NCBI GenBank assembly: GCA_028554755.1
Contig: JAPTOF010000005.1
Coordinates: 20,558,001-20,622,000, forward strand
Direction: 5' to 3'
Origin: Cordia subcordata
Lineage: Eukaryota > Streptophyta > Magnoliopsida > Boraginales > Cordiaceae
DNA: 64,000 nucleotides
The notes beneath the pieces are model-generated. The model did not search any database and had not been told where the DNA came from. It saw only the letters and a program-made list of their open reading frames with translations. Each line of letters starts with the position of its first letter. Position 1 is the first letter of the stretch. Made by a program: the position numbers and the translations under genes. Below are positions 1 to 12,200 of this stretch, piece after piece.

Positions 1-1945
1 GCCTGCACTTGCTCAGCGGACATGTTGAGTTTGTAACCAGCTGTGAGATCATTCTGGCCAATGTCAAAGGTGTACAATCCACCACAAAAAGCAGCCTCCT
101 TTGGCAACAACCATTTATGGATCCCTATTACAAGAACATTTAATGAATCACAATCTGTGACACAATTCAAGTACACTTCCTGGAAACCAATCTAGACATT
201 GATTACACATTTAAATACCTCGTTTACGAATGATCTGTGATCTTATATGAAAATCTGAAAACTGAACAGATTGTACGTCCAGTGAGATAGGACTAACTCC
301 ACTCTGGGACATGGTGGTGTTTTGTGGTCTGATAGTTGATCCAGCAGTTGCAAAATTAGCTCCATGCCTGAAGTTGGAACCCACTGAATCAAGATATGCG
401 CTGAGATAAGGTAATCCCAAGTGTCTAGCTGCCGACAAAAAGATAAAATTACAAAAACTATGTGAGATTTTCCCTTTTCTTTTTTTTGGGTTAAACCCCG
501 TCCTCATGGGATTGAACCCATGATATCATGTCTTGGAGAGATAGTCTCAACCTTAATCCTAAAATTGCCATAATTCTGCTGCCAACAAAAAGATAAAATT
601 GCAAAAACTGTGTGAGATTTTTTTATTTTTTATTTCTTAAACCCCATCCTTATGGGATTGAACTCAAGAAGCCATGTTTGATAAAGATAGTCTCAACCTT
701 AATCTTGAAATTGTCATAATTCTTATTAAATCAAACTTTTATAATAAATCAAAAACCTTTCATGATGAACCTTCAAATGGTTAATGAGTAGCAGTATATT
801 AACCTTCAAAACTGATAGCAGCAAAATATGCAGCATTTTTGACATAATACGTGACTTAACATGCGTCCATTGTTTTTGAATTCAAAGTCATTTCGAACTT
901 TAAACATACCATCTTTATAATATCACACATTAATGGGATACACGAAGTGAATGTAACTAAGAAGTTAAGGTGATAGATTAAATAATAATTCGATTAATCA
1001 TTTTTGTTACTAGGACCAGGACAATTGTTGTCGTGTTTCGGGTCAAGATTGTAGAGGTCCACACTCAACTCCAAACGGGCATGCTTTTCAGTCCCTTTCC
1101 TCTTTCACACAAAGCGCCCGCTAGGATTGTTTCAGTTAAAACTTATTATCTCACATGGTTATTGCATTGCCCGAGGTCACCCACTTGCAATTTTAATCAA
1201 GAAAACAACCCACTAGAGTAAAAGTGAGTTGATAAAAAGTATAGATGATCCACATAAAATATAAGTACCTTAAAACCTAGATCTAAAGATGATATATCAC
1301 AGGAGTTGTCTAAAGTAATAATTCAAATTTATGGGACAAACATGTAAATCTCCACCTACTCTTCATCTAAGTATACAATCTATGCTACGAAAATAATCAA
1401 CTTAATCATAAATATTTCTCGTGTTCTTAAATGTAGAAAAAACCAGCCTGACTATTATAGTGTTAAACATGTCTCGGGTTTTAAAATATTATAAGTTCAA
1501 AAATAACTATTCGAATCAAATGTAAACTAACTTCAAACTGTTTACTGATAAACACAAACTCGTAACTCATAAATATTACTTAAATCTACAATACTAATTT
1601 ACAAGGTCAACATGGAACACTAAAGCAAATCAGTCGCTGAAAAGAGCCAAGATAATTATTTCAAACAAGGAAACGTATGCAGCATTAATGGTGGTCTTTA
1701 CCTATGAAATCAATGACTAACCGGCCATCGCAAAACCGGCCTGCCGGGGCACGGAAGAACGTTTCTCCATTAGGAAACGGAGCTTGGCCGAAGGCTGCAG
1801 AGAGGCCACCGGTGTCCGAGTTTGAGTCACCGAAGTTGAATATTGCCGGGAAGTAACAGTTCTGTAAACAAAGCACTGGCCTTGATAGCAATGCTAGTGA
1901 TATCAGAATGCATATGCCATGGAGTCTCAAGAAGTTAAACTCCAT
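1..1945 (-). CDS. GDSL esterase/lipase, gene A (3' part cut by window edge)
   Basis: Secreted SGNH-type hydrolase of the plant GDSL family; the substrate cannot be told from sequence. Exon 1 is 1702-1945, exon 2 is 219-428, and exon 3 starts at 124 and runs off the window; exons 4 and 5 are missing. The start is the ATG at 1945; the open frame reaches further upstream, but only through a TTG, and the ATG gives a 244-bp exon exactly as in genes B and C. The product opens with a hydrophobic signal peptide (LISLALLSRPVLC), then block [13 protein letters not shown] with the nucleophile Ser, [12 protein letters not shown], block II GANFATAGST, and block III DIGQNDLTAGY. The aspartate-histidine pair of block V lies outside the window. 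The usual family sequence [14 protein letters not shown] reads EAAFCGGLYTFDIGQ here. It is the most canonical of the A-D set, and no lesion is visible in the part present. Confidence 0.88.
430..730. repeat. Tandem duplication of about 150 bp in gene A intron 1, with tRNA-like SINE remnants
   Basis: Two consecutive copies start at gctgccgacaaaaagataaa (429) and gctgccaacaaaaagataaa (579). Each ends in atagtctcaaccttaatc and contains a tRNA-B-box-like stretch (gggattgaacccatg, gggattgaactcaag), typical of plant tRNA-derived SINEs. The duplication also copies the intron 1 splice acceptor region, leaving a decoy acceptor near 583. Confidence 0.7.
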
Positions 1946-1966
1946 TGCTGTTTGTCTGGAAATCAA

Positions 1967-3469
1967 ATGTTATGAAGAGGAAAACTAGTAGACAACGTTT
2001 GTGTTGACACTCGACGCAAGTCTTCTTTTAATATTGCCTTGTCTGAACACCCCTGGCAGTTGATAGTCTTGTCTTTTTTATATTAATATAATTTTGTGAA
2101 TTACATCGGATCCATTTTAAGATTATAGAATATGTAACATGATGCATTTGAAAGCGAACTTCGAACTAGTAAAGAGTCAAAAAATTTTTGAAATATGGAA
2201 AAAAGAAGTCGTTATAGTTCCTGATTATATTATGACTGCACCTCATCTAATCATAGAATAAAGTAAAGATTAGAAAGATGGAAAATAAATAAATAAAGGA
2301 AGAAAAAGGAAAAGTGAGTAGAAGTGATTTGATCTTGATACCAAAAAGGAAATTAAATTAGAATCGCTAGACCAAGAAAAAGGGATAATTTTTTATGGAT
2401 CAATCATCTTCAAGATATTTGTTTTTGATCATGTAATATTATAACTTCATATAAACAATAGACTCAAAATCAAGGAGATAGTTCGTCTTTTATTCTTGGT
2501 GTAAAAAGTACTAAGATTAATTTTTGACAAATATAGGTAATATGTATATTACCGACTTTTCGTGAATGAGGATGTTCAGAGAAATTAAATCTCTGATGAT
2601 CCATTTTATAATGCTTGAATTTGCTCATAAGCTGCAATCACTACAAAAGAAAAAGGCATGAAATGCATGGAAATTACCAAGTATTCGTCTTTATCAGAAA
2701 AGAATATTGATGATGGGTCATAATGGGCCACAAAGATATGGGCTCAACAAAACCCCCAAAAGCGCGGCAGGACTCACGTAATTAGGAGGCCCCACCATTT
2801 GTCAGGAATTCCACTGGCCGGAACAGTAATGGAGTTTTTTTTTTTAAGCAGCATCAAATATTATATAGTACTTAATTTAATTAAATCACACTACACACGC
2901 TTACCACACGATTGGATACCAAATCTATCTATACTTGCAGATTTGAAGTTGACCCCTATAATGCCCTATTGCTGCAATTCTCAGATAAAGGAATGATCTC
3001 AGGAAATTGTTTACTTCCGGTACATCAATTGAGTACCATTACCATCCCAACGGGAGTAGTTCTGATTGATAGCTTGATATTAAATGTCGAGTTCTCGGCT
3101 CAAGTTTCAAGTTCAAATCTATATTAAAAATAATTAAACGAGCGTAAAACTTCCTAGAGTGTCTGTTGAACACATACAGGGAGGTAAATGTATGCAAGAA
3201 AAGTGTTTAGATTCATTTCTCAGTATACAATAAATACACAAAAGTTACAGATGAAAAGAAGTATAACGTATTCAAATTAAAGTCTATCACAACTATGAAC
3301 TAATTCAGTCGTTGGATGTAGATACTATACTGGACAGCGTTAATTTTCCCACTATCATAAAACTATGTGATAAGTGTATGAGCTTGGATTCATGCATAAC
3401 ACAAACAGAACCCGAGCACTTCGACAGTGCCAGGATTAGCGGATGGTTATTCTAGGAGATATCTTTAAT
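1967..3469. other. Spacer between genes A and B
   Basis: AT-rich spacer holding the upstream region of gene A and the 3' flank of gene B. I see no conserved protein, RNA gene or clear transposon termini here. Confidence 0.5.
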
Positions 3470-4669
3470 TTACTGCCTGTGGCATGCCATGTTCAAGGGA
3501 ATTGGTGGGTCTGAAAACGAACCATCCACAATCTGATCAAAAGCCCACTTGTTAGCAGCTTGAGGATAATGCACACCATCCCAATTGATCACCACAGATG
3601 GATCCTTGCATGACCCCACCAACACTTCTTTACCATTCACTGTGATATTGCCTCCACATGTTACATCATAGTTGAAGTTGTATCTTCCTCCGTATCCACA
3701 GCAAGCTTGCAGTGGGTTCATAAATCCTACAAAGTTTTGTTTAATCCAAGTCATGATATACCAATTTTTACTTTGATCACAACATAATCTGCAACTGGTC
3801 TCATATCTTTTTTAAAAATAAATAAATGAGGAAACACGGTTTGGGCGCATTTCATGTGCCCATGTTAGTACTTGTAGCAACTGTTGAAGTCAATAAACAA
3901 AAACCATCATGTTTTCCAATATGCAGCTTAACCTTTCATATGAGATGATCAGTTTATAGCATGGTGTCCCTTTGATACTTGGGATCTTGGGAGATGAAGA
4001 ACAGAGTGCAAGATTTTTGGCATTTTCTAAGTGGATTGATATTCCAAGATACATTTTTTTTTTTTCTTGAGAACCCACGAATTTAGTGAAATGTCATTTA
4101 GCATTTACAAGAATGATTAGTAATACTGGAGTAAATATTCTTTAGATTTCCCGATGTGGGTGCTAGAGTATTCCACTACTAATATACATAGAAATGCTAT
4201 TTTTGCATTCCCTCGTTAAGGATTCAACATATTGGAATTATTGTCAGGCATCTCTAAAAACGAAGCTCAATCAAAAAAAAAAAAACAAAACAAAACAAAA
4301 TTCACTCGCACGAGCATCCAGTACCTTGTTGAAGTCAGCAGATAAATCAAATAAACAAATTAAATCTCAAATTTTTTATATCTCCGTTTGATAAATTGAA
4401 GAAAGGTGAAAAGATGATACCATGCTTTTCGGCTTGGCTGATGAGGGCATACTTGACTGAGTAGATATCAACATAAGTGAGTGCAGCCAATGGAAGCTCT
4501 TCTCTAAGCTGTACCACGACCTCTTTCAATTTGGTGTTGAAATCTTGAGCCACCTCGTTCATGGATGTCACACACCCTACCTTATCAATTTGTCGTTCCA
4601 TCACGTATGGTGCACAACCAATTGGATCAGTATTGTGTATCCAAAATGGTCTTCCTCCTTGCTCATACA

Positions 4670-4940
4670 TATCCTGCATCGATTATTATGATAGTACAAT
4701 GTCTAACATAATAACTTTTTTTACGCTAGAACACGCACTGAGTGACTTTACTTTTAAAGTCAACTCCTTTTCCCAAATTAAGCTACTCAAATTTTAAGAC
4801 CTTGCCCATACTTATCCTGCATCGATTGTTACGGTAGTATAAGGTCCAACTTAACAACTATTTTGACAGAAGATGAGAGATTTAATTTTCCCAGAAGACC
4901 CTTTTTCTCAAATTAAGCCGTTCAAAATTATAAGATGACA
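4670..4940. repeat. Tandem duplication of the intron 3 acceptor region, gene B
   Basis: The stretch cctgcatcgattattatgat...taacataataactttttt (from 4673) recurs from about 4816 as cctgcatcgattgttacggt. Both copies end with a ctcaaattttaag or ttcaaaattataag box. The same doubling occurs in gene C (10034-10285), so it predates the B/C split. Confidence 0.75.
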
Positions 4941-6229
4941 AAAAGGTTAAAAATGGAAATTTCACCTTAACAATGGCTTTGTATCCACCTAGTACATCAG
5001 GATTCAGGAATCAATGCTTTGACTTGATCAGTTGTCCAGTTGAGAAAGTAACCAGCAGTTAGATCATTGTGGCCTATATCAAGTGTGCATAAAGCTCGTG
5101 AAAAATCTTCTGCCTTTGGCAATAGTCCCCTAAACACTCCCCCTGTGAATGATTCCAAAAAAAAAAAGAAAAAAATTATCAGCTAGTCCAAAATGCTTAA
5201 ACTTGTGGTGACAGTAATATCAAACTCAAGCCATTGTAAGTTAAACACAAATCTCACATAAAATAAATGTAAAAAGGCGTTACAGATATCATTGCAATTT
5301 GGTGAATGAAACTTCTACCGTATGCAGAGTTGTTACGTACCTTGGTTGCGAATAAATTGTGACCTACTATGGAAATCTCTGAATTGGATACATTGGACGT
5401 CCAAGGAGAAGGGACTTTCACCACCCTGCTGCAAAGTTGTATTCTGAGGTCTAATTGTTGATGCCGCTGTGGCAAAATTGGCTCCATGGGTGAAGTTGGA
5501 GCCAAGAGCATCAAGGAAAGCACTCAAATATGGCAACCCCAAGCTCTCAGCTAATGAAAATCCAAAACCATTGGAAAGTTTAGGTTGTTAGGCAAGTTAA
5601 TTTCTCAAAGTTCCACTTTGTACTGCATAGAGCTATAGTTATTATTACTGCGATGGTTCAATGACCAAACTCATAAAACTCGTGGCGGAGTTAAAATTTT
5701 TGTATCGGGGTCAATATTAAATTAATAAATTAATTTTGAGAAAAGATAATGTAAAAAAAAAGCTTTGATATCAATGTCATGCTGAAAGCCGAAAAATGAT
5801 GTGTCACTATGTAAATATTTATCAAAATAAATTTATTTTTTCTTTTTTTCAAATGAATACTTTAACTCATTTTAAGCAGTGATTGCTATTATCGATAAAG
5901 GATTCTAGTTTACTTTTACAAATAGGCCCATTACTTTAAATATAAATGAGTTTTTTTTTTAAATATTATTATTTTTAATTAAGAGGGTTCAATAAAGATA
6001 CTCAAATGGAATCAATTAAAAAAATTCTATAGTGCATATTATTTTTTTTTAAATTCTATTGTATATAGTTTTTTAAAGAAAAAAAGAAGGTCAATTGACC
6101 TACAATATATGCATGTGTATCCGCCAATGCATAAAATCATTCCCCACGAATCAGCCTTTGGCCTCTCATGAATAAAAAAAAGTCATAAAATTAAATAATT
6201 AAAATTTGTGATGTAAGAGATAAATTTTG

Positions 6230-6790
6230 ATAAATCATCTTAAATATTTTGTGATATCATTTAGGCTTTGGAAGATATTATAGGAGATTTGTGTAGAAAC
6301 TTAGGTTGCTAAGAAATTTTTGCTAACCAAGCTGAATAAATGCACCCCAAGCAACTTGCAAGATTTTTTCTAGACTTTTGCTAAGCTCTTGAAGTTCATG
6401 TCAGCCATGGAACCGACTTATAACAACTATAAGTCATGAGATCATGCAATAATGTAAGCCTTCTATGCATATATTTCTAAAACCTTGTCCCATCCTTCTG
6501 TAAATTCCTTCTCCCATAATATTTCTTATCTATTCTTCCTACAATTTCTTTTCCTATTCGAACTATTTAAACAATTCAACTAGCTCTCTCCCTATTAAGA
6601 TTTCTAACATGGTATCGGAATTGGTTTATCCTCTATCTCATTAATGCTCGCTCTCAATACTCTGTATAAATGGAACTTATAGAGCACTATCTAGTCTCGT
6701 TTAATGAAACCTAAGTACTATCTAATTTGTTTTAATATTTAAAACTAGGTACTACCTAGTCTGCTTTACGCTAACTTAATTTAACTACGA
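6230..6790. mobile_element. LTR retroelement fragment in gene B intron 1
   Basis: LTR-like sequence ends in agatttctaaca followed directly by tggtatcggaattgg, which resembles an initiator-Met-tRNA primer binding site (TGGTATCAGAGC). The same LTR fragment lies in gene C intron 1 (11610-11740 and 12838-13130), interrupted by a MITE. No coding domains remain. Confidence 0.6.
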
Positions 6791-7168
6791 ATACTATAGA
6801 CAATAAATAAATAACATAACTTGAAGGGGTCCAAAATTGCTATAAGTTTATATCTAAAAGAAAAAGAAAAAAAGAATATTTTGGCGTGATTACATAAAAA
6901 GATAATACGACTAAGGAGTACTACCTATAAAATCTATTATTAACCGGCTATCACAATACCGTTCAGCAGGGCGATGGAAGTATGACTCTCCATGGGGCGG
7001 AGGAGGTTGACCAAATGCAGCAGACAAGCCACCGGTATCAGAATTTGAGTCGCCGAAGTTGAATATGGCCGGAAAATTGCAGGGGCTGCTTGCATATGCT
7101 AAGTTATTATAAGCAACTAAACTAAATGAAACTAGTAAAGCCATGTTTCCAAGATTATACATTCTCAT

Positions 7169-7810
7169 GCTGGAGCTGAGCCTTGTATCTGCAAGGCTTG
7201 CTACTAGAAGAAGGGATGCGGGTGACAAAAATTAGCGACACCACAAAATGTCAGGCTTCGGGTTTAGGATCGATCAGAAATTGGGGGGCTGACACAGCAG
7301 TTGCTTTTTGTGCGATGGCAGCAAAACCACAAAATGACGATAATAAAAAGATGCACGTCAAGTCAATGCTTTGATAGTCCATTTTGCTGTCCTGCACGTG
7401 AAGTTACAAGTCAAGCCATAAAATGGACAAAACTTGTACCCAGGGTATAGGTGTGAATATAAGAATAAAAAACGTATAGACACTTCCTTGTATTTTATTA
7501 TAAATGGACATCGTCCTTGTAGTTTCATGACAGACACGACGAATTCTCATTTTAGAGTATATACAACATTTAAGGACCATAGAATTTGTGTTTATTTACA
7601 GGACATATGTGTTATACTTTTGAAAATCACAACTAAGGGAATTCCATGTATATTTTGAAACTATAAAAGTAATATAAATTTATGATAAACTATAAAAGGG
7701 CAAAATGCCATTATAAGCACACATGCTACAATTTTCTGTTAAAGCATTCAGGCATCTTAGGATGTGATAAAATTTCTGCTCAATCGTTTGGAAAATATCA
7801 AGCATCTAGA
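7169..7810 (-). promoter_or_regulatory. Shared upstream region of gene B
   Basis: This upstream stretch is collinear with 13968-14630 (gene C) and, more loosely, 20093-20760 (gene D). A CACGTG G-box-like hexamer at 7395-7400 is also present in gene C (14207-14212) but reads CACATA in gene D. The proximal promoter therefore moved with the genes. Confidence 0.6.
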
Positions 7811-9292
7811 ATTATCCCATCTAATTTCTCTCTCTTCATTATTCTCTTTCCTCACATCTCTCTTTTTCTATTTTTTGCTTCGTCGGTGACACTACCGGTC
7901 ATCTCATGCAGGATAAAGAGTACCAAAAAATTCGTCTTTCATTGCTGATCGTAATTATGTACATTATGTCCAAAAAAACCTCCTAGGCGTCGATTCACTA
8001 TTAAACTCCGATGTCTTCTTCCTCATGCTAGCAAAGATTTTGGCACCATCTTATGGTGCCGCAACTACCAATCTCTTTCTCTCATCGTCACGATTCTAAC
8101 CGTATCTCTCACACGGTGTTTAGACACTCCAAGATCAATCTGTCATTAAATCTCAACTTAACCTTCAAGTATGCATACATGTAGATGTGTTTGTGTTTGT
8201 GTTCTTTGTGTGTAAGAGCAGTAAACAAATAGTTGTGGGGTAATGAACAAATATTTGACATATATATAGATAAGTCAATTGTGGGATAATGAACAAACAA
8301 ACAGTTCTGAAATAGTGAACAAATACGTGAAAGTAACAAGAGGAGCACAATGCTCAATAAAGGACTACTTTGTGAAGGAACACGATATAAGGACCCCAAG
8401 GATGACATGCATTTTACTCTATCGTTTAATTTATTCTAACTATTGAAATTATTCAACTAATCTACTTAGTTAATCTGTATAGCAACAGTGATATCAAAGC
8501 CCAGTTAGATTATTAATTAGGTAATACTAGGTTCCACTAAATGCACCTTCAATACCTCCTGCATTTTGTAAACCTTCTATATGGCCACTCTTATAAATAA
8601 CATCCAACTACTAATTTGTATTTTTTAAGGGGAAAACTTGTTAACACAGTAAATAAAGAACGTGTTATCCTCTTTACTAAATAAAACGTTATCATCTTTA
8701 TAAATTTAAACTTTTAGATAAAGTGGTAACCCAATATAGTATTAGAGCCCAGGTCATGGGTTCAAATTTTACCACCACCTATTTGAAAAAAATATATTAA
8801 AATAGACCACGTGCAAAGTTTTAAACAAATCATGCCTGCACGTGAGGGGTGTGTTAACATAATAAAAAAATTAATCAATATCCTCTAATTTGAAGGCAAT
8901 ATCAAGGTACAGTACATAAAACTCCAAACTTTACGAAGAGAGTCAGAAAATATAAAGATGAAAAATTACCACCAAAGAAACAAAAGGTATAAAAGCTCTA
9001 GCAGTGAGAGAAACAGAGAACGCATTTCAGTCTAAACTTAATATAAGGTCTTAGAATTCGAACAATGGAGAGAAAAAATTTGGAGAAAAAAAGATTAAAA
9101 GAAAGACAAATATCTACCATGTGGTATTTGCAATAAAATGCACCATCTTGGAAATGATTGTTGATACCACAAGAAACCATAATATAAACAAATCATTGTA
9201 TTTATAATTGATACATTACATTTTTTTAAAATTATTTGAAAGGGAGACAGCGCCGGAATTAACTGATAGTCATTCTAGAAGGTATCATTAAT
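7811..9292. other. Spacer between genes B and C
   Basis: Apart from the degenerate repeat at 8630-8870, I see no coding or RNA gene in this stretch. Open frames here are short and without family resemblance. Confidence 0.5.
8630..8870. mobile_element. Degenerate LTR/SINE-like fragment
   Basis: The sequence begins near cttgttaacac and ends with ggggtgtgttaaca, and contains agtattagagcccag followed by catgggttcaaat. This resembles the primer-binding and tRNA-like portions of plant dispersed repeats. Boundaries and class are uncertain. Confidence 0.4.
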
Positions 9293-12200
9293 TTACTGCC
9301 AATGGCATGCCATGCTCAAGGGAATTGGTGGATCTGAAAAGGAACCATTCACAATCTGATCAAAAACCCACTTGTTAGCAGCTTGAGTATAATGCACGCC
9401 ATCCCAATTGATCATCACAGATGGATCCTTGCATGACCCCACAAACACTTCTTCACCATTCACTGTAATATTGCCTCCACATCTCACATCGTAGTTGAAG
9501 TTGTATCTTCCTCCATAGCCACAGCAAGCTTGCAGTGGGTTCATAAATCCTACAAAGTTTTGTTTAATCCAAGACATTACAAATAAGTTTTGTTTAACAA
9601 ATTCAAAGTTAGTGTCCGACGTCTCTAAGTACGAGGCTCAATGAGAAAAACGAAATTCACTTGCACATGCATAACGTACGTAGCTTGTTGAAGTCGATAG
9701 ATAAGTCAAATAAACAAATTAAATCTCAAACTTTTTATATCTCCATTTGATAAATTGAAGAAAGGTGAAAAGATGATACCATGCTTTTCGGCTTGGCTGA
9801 TGAGGGCATACTTGACTGAGTAGATATCAACATAAGTGAGTGCAGCCAATGGAAGCTCTTCTCTAAGCTGTACCACTACCCCTTTCAATTTGGTGTTGAA
9901 ATCTTGGGCCACCTCATTCATGGATGTGACACACCCTACCTTATCAATTTGTTGTTCCATCACGTATGGTAGGCAACCAACTGGACCAGTATTGTGTATC
10001 CAGAATGACCTACCTCCTTGCTCATACACATCCTGCATCGATTATTACAGTAGTACAATTTCTAACATAATAACTCTTTTGACGATAAAATACTGAGTGA
10101 CTTTAGTTTTACAGTCAATTCTTTTTCTCCAAACTAAGTCGTTCAAATTTTAAGACCTTGCCCATAGTCGTCCTACATCGGTTATTACGATAGCACAAGG
10201 TCCAACTTAATAACTTTTTTGACAAAATATGAAAGATTTAATTTTTCTAGTCGAGCCTTTTTTTTTAAATTAAGCCGTTCAAATTTTAAGAGGATGAAAA
10301 AAGGTTAAAAATGGAAATTTCACCTGAACAATGGCTTTGAATTGACCTAGTATGTCAGGAATAGATGCTTTAATTTTATCAGTTGTCCAATTGAGAAAGT
10401 AACCTTCAGTTATATCGTTTTGGCCTATATCAAACGTGTATAAACCTCGTGAAAAATCTTCTGCCTTTGGCAACAGTCCCCCAAACACTCCCCCTGTGAA
10501 TGATTCAAAAACCAAAAAAAGCGAAAGAGAATTATCAACTGGTACGGTCCAAAATATTTAAGCATGTGATAACAATAATAATGAACTCGAGTCATTATAA
10601 ATAAAACACAAATACCAGCATCAATATAGGAGAGCGTTAGAGATATCATTGCAATTTGGTGAATGAAACTCCTACTATCTGCAGAGTTGTTACGTACGTA
10701 CCTTGGTTGCGAATAAATTGTGACCTGCTATGGAAGTCTCTAAATTGGACAAATTGAACGTCTAAAGAGAAGGGGCTGAGACCACCCTGCTGCAGAGTTG
10801 TATTTGGAGGTCTAATTGTTGATGCCACACTGGCAAAATTGGCTCCATAGCTGAAGTTGGGGGCGAGAGCATCAAGGTAAGCACTCAAATATGGGAACCC
10901 CAAGCTCTCAGCTGATCAAAATCCAAAACCATTGGAAGTTAGTTTACGTTGTTGGGCAAATTAAGGTGTATTTGGTTTGCATGTTTTCTATTTTTATTTT
11001 TACAAAAAATGAAAATTATGATAGAAAATTCATTTGGTTAATCATTTTCGTTTTTATTTTTAAAAAATAAAAAATAATTTTATAAGAAAATAGAAAACAT
11101 AAAAAAAATATTTTTTTAAAACAAGGTAACAATTTTGTAAATAACTTTAAAAGATTTAGAAAATAAGGTGGTAGTTTTGTAAATAATTCTAAATATTTAG
11201 AAAATAAGGTGGCAATATTATAAATAACTCTAAAAAAATTTTTAAAAAAAATAAAGTGACAGTTTTGTAAATATATTTAAAAATTTTAGAAAGTAAGGTA
11301 GCAATTTTGTTAATATCTCCAAAAAAATTAGAAAATATGTTGGCAATTTTGTAAATAAATATAAAATAATCCACTTTTGTTAACCAAACACATTCTCTAA
11401 ATTTTAGAAAATCAAAAATAAAAATTATTTTTTAAGAAATGAAAATGAAAAATAAAAACTAAAAAATAAAAACAGAATACAGACAAACCAAACGCAACCT
11501 TAATTTCTCAGAGTTGCACTTTTCACTGCATAAAGTTATAGTTTTTATTATTGTGATGGTTCAATAATCAAAGTCATAAAGTCAATAATTAAGATTTAAA
11601 AGATGAATCTGGATAAATCATTTAGGCTTTAGAAGGTATTATAGGAGATTTGTCTAGAAACTTAGGTTGCTAAAAAAAAAAAAAAAATCTTTACTAACCA
11701 AGCAAAGCAAATGCACCGCCAAGCAACTTGAAGATTTTTTTTTGGACTTGCACTTTTTTTGCGGTCCGTAGCAAGAGTTTTTTTAGAGGGTGTTTGGATT
11801 GGCTTATAAAAAAGTTATTTAAAGCACGTTTAGTTTTAAGTGGCTTTTTTTTATTGTCAACTTTAAGAGGGTGTTTGGATTGGCTTATAAAAAAGCTACT
11901 TAAAGCACTTCTAGCTTTAAGTGACTTTTTTTTATTGTCAACTTTAAGTAGTTACGTATTTGAATAAAAGTTATAGTTATAAAAATAAATATTTACATGT
12001 TTGATTAAAGTAGGCTGAAAAGTAAGTTATATAGTTAAAATAACTATTAAGGACATTAAATATAATTTAAAAAGATAAGTATAAGATAAAAGAGAAAAGA
12101 TATTTTAGTAATAAAAATAAAAAGGTAAGGATAAGATAGTAAATGATTTGGTCAAACTTGCTTTTTTCCAACGTGCTTAAAGCAATAAAAAGCAAAAGCT

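Larger units (their letters stand above)
3470..7168 (-). pseudogene. GDSL esterase/lipase, gene B (frameshifted, probable pseudogene)
   Basis: Same five-exon plan as its neighbours: 6925-7168, 5341-5550, 4966-5142, 4421-4673, 3470-3726. Exon 3 is 177 bp against 170 bp in C and D. The extra 7 bp is a near-tandem copy around 5005-5020 (plus strand atcagga followed by ttcagga), which brings a stop into frame right after ALIPES. Without it the gene would encode 377 residues. Conserved positions have also drifted: GRYCDGRL reads ERYCDSRL, GQND reads GHND, HNTGPVGCLP reads HNTDPIGCAP, and DGVHYTQAAN reads DGVHYPQAAN beside the catalytic His. The nucleophile motif GDSNSDTGG and all splice sites remain. 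The upstream 650 bp is shared with genes C and D, so it may still be transcribed. A sequencing error could explain the 7 bp but not the substitutions. Confidence 0.82.

Noticed and set aside
500..560. tRNA gene
   Set aside because: B-box-like sequence is present, but no cloverleaf can be folded and the piece is tandemly duplicated with SINE-type flanks.
1945..1966. Longer N-terminus for gene A
   Set aside because: The upstream codon is TTG; the ATG at 1945 gives the same exon length as in genes B and C.
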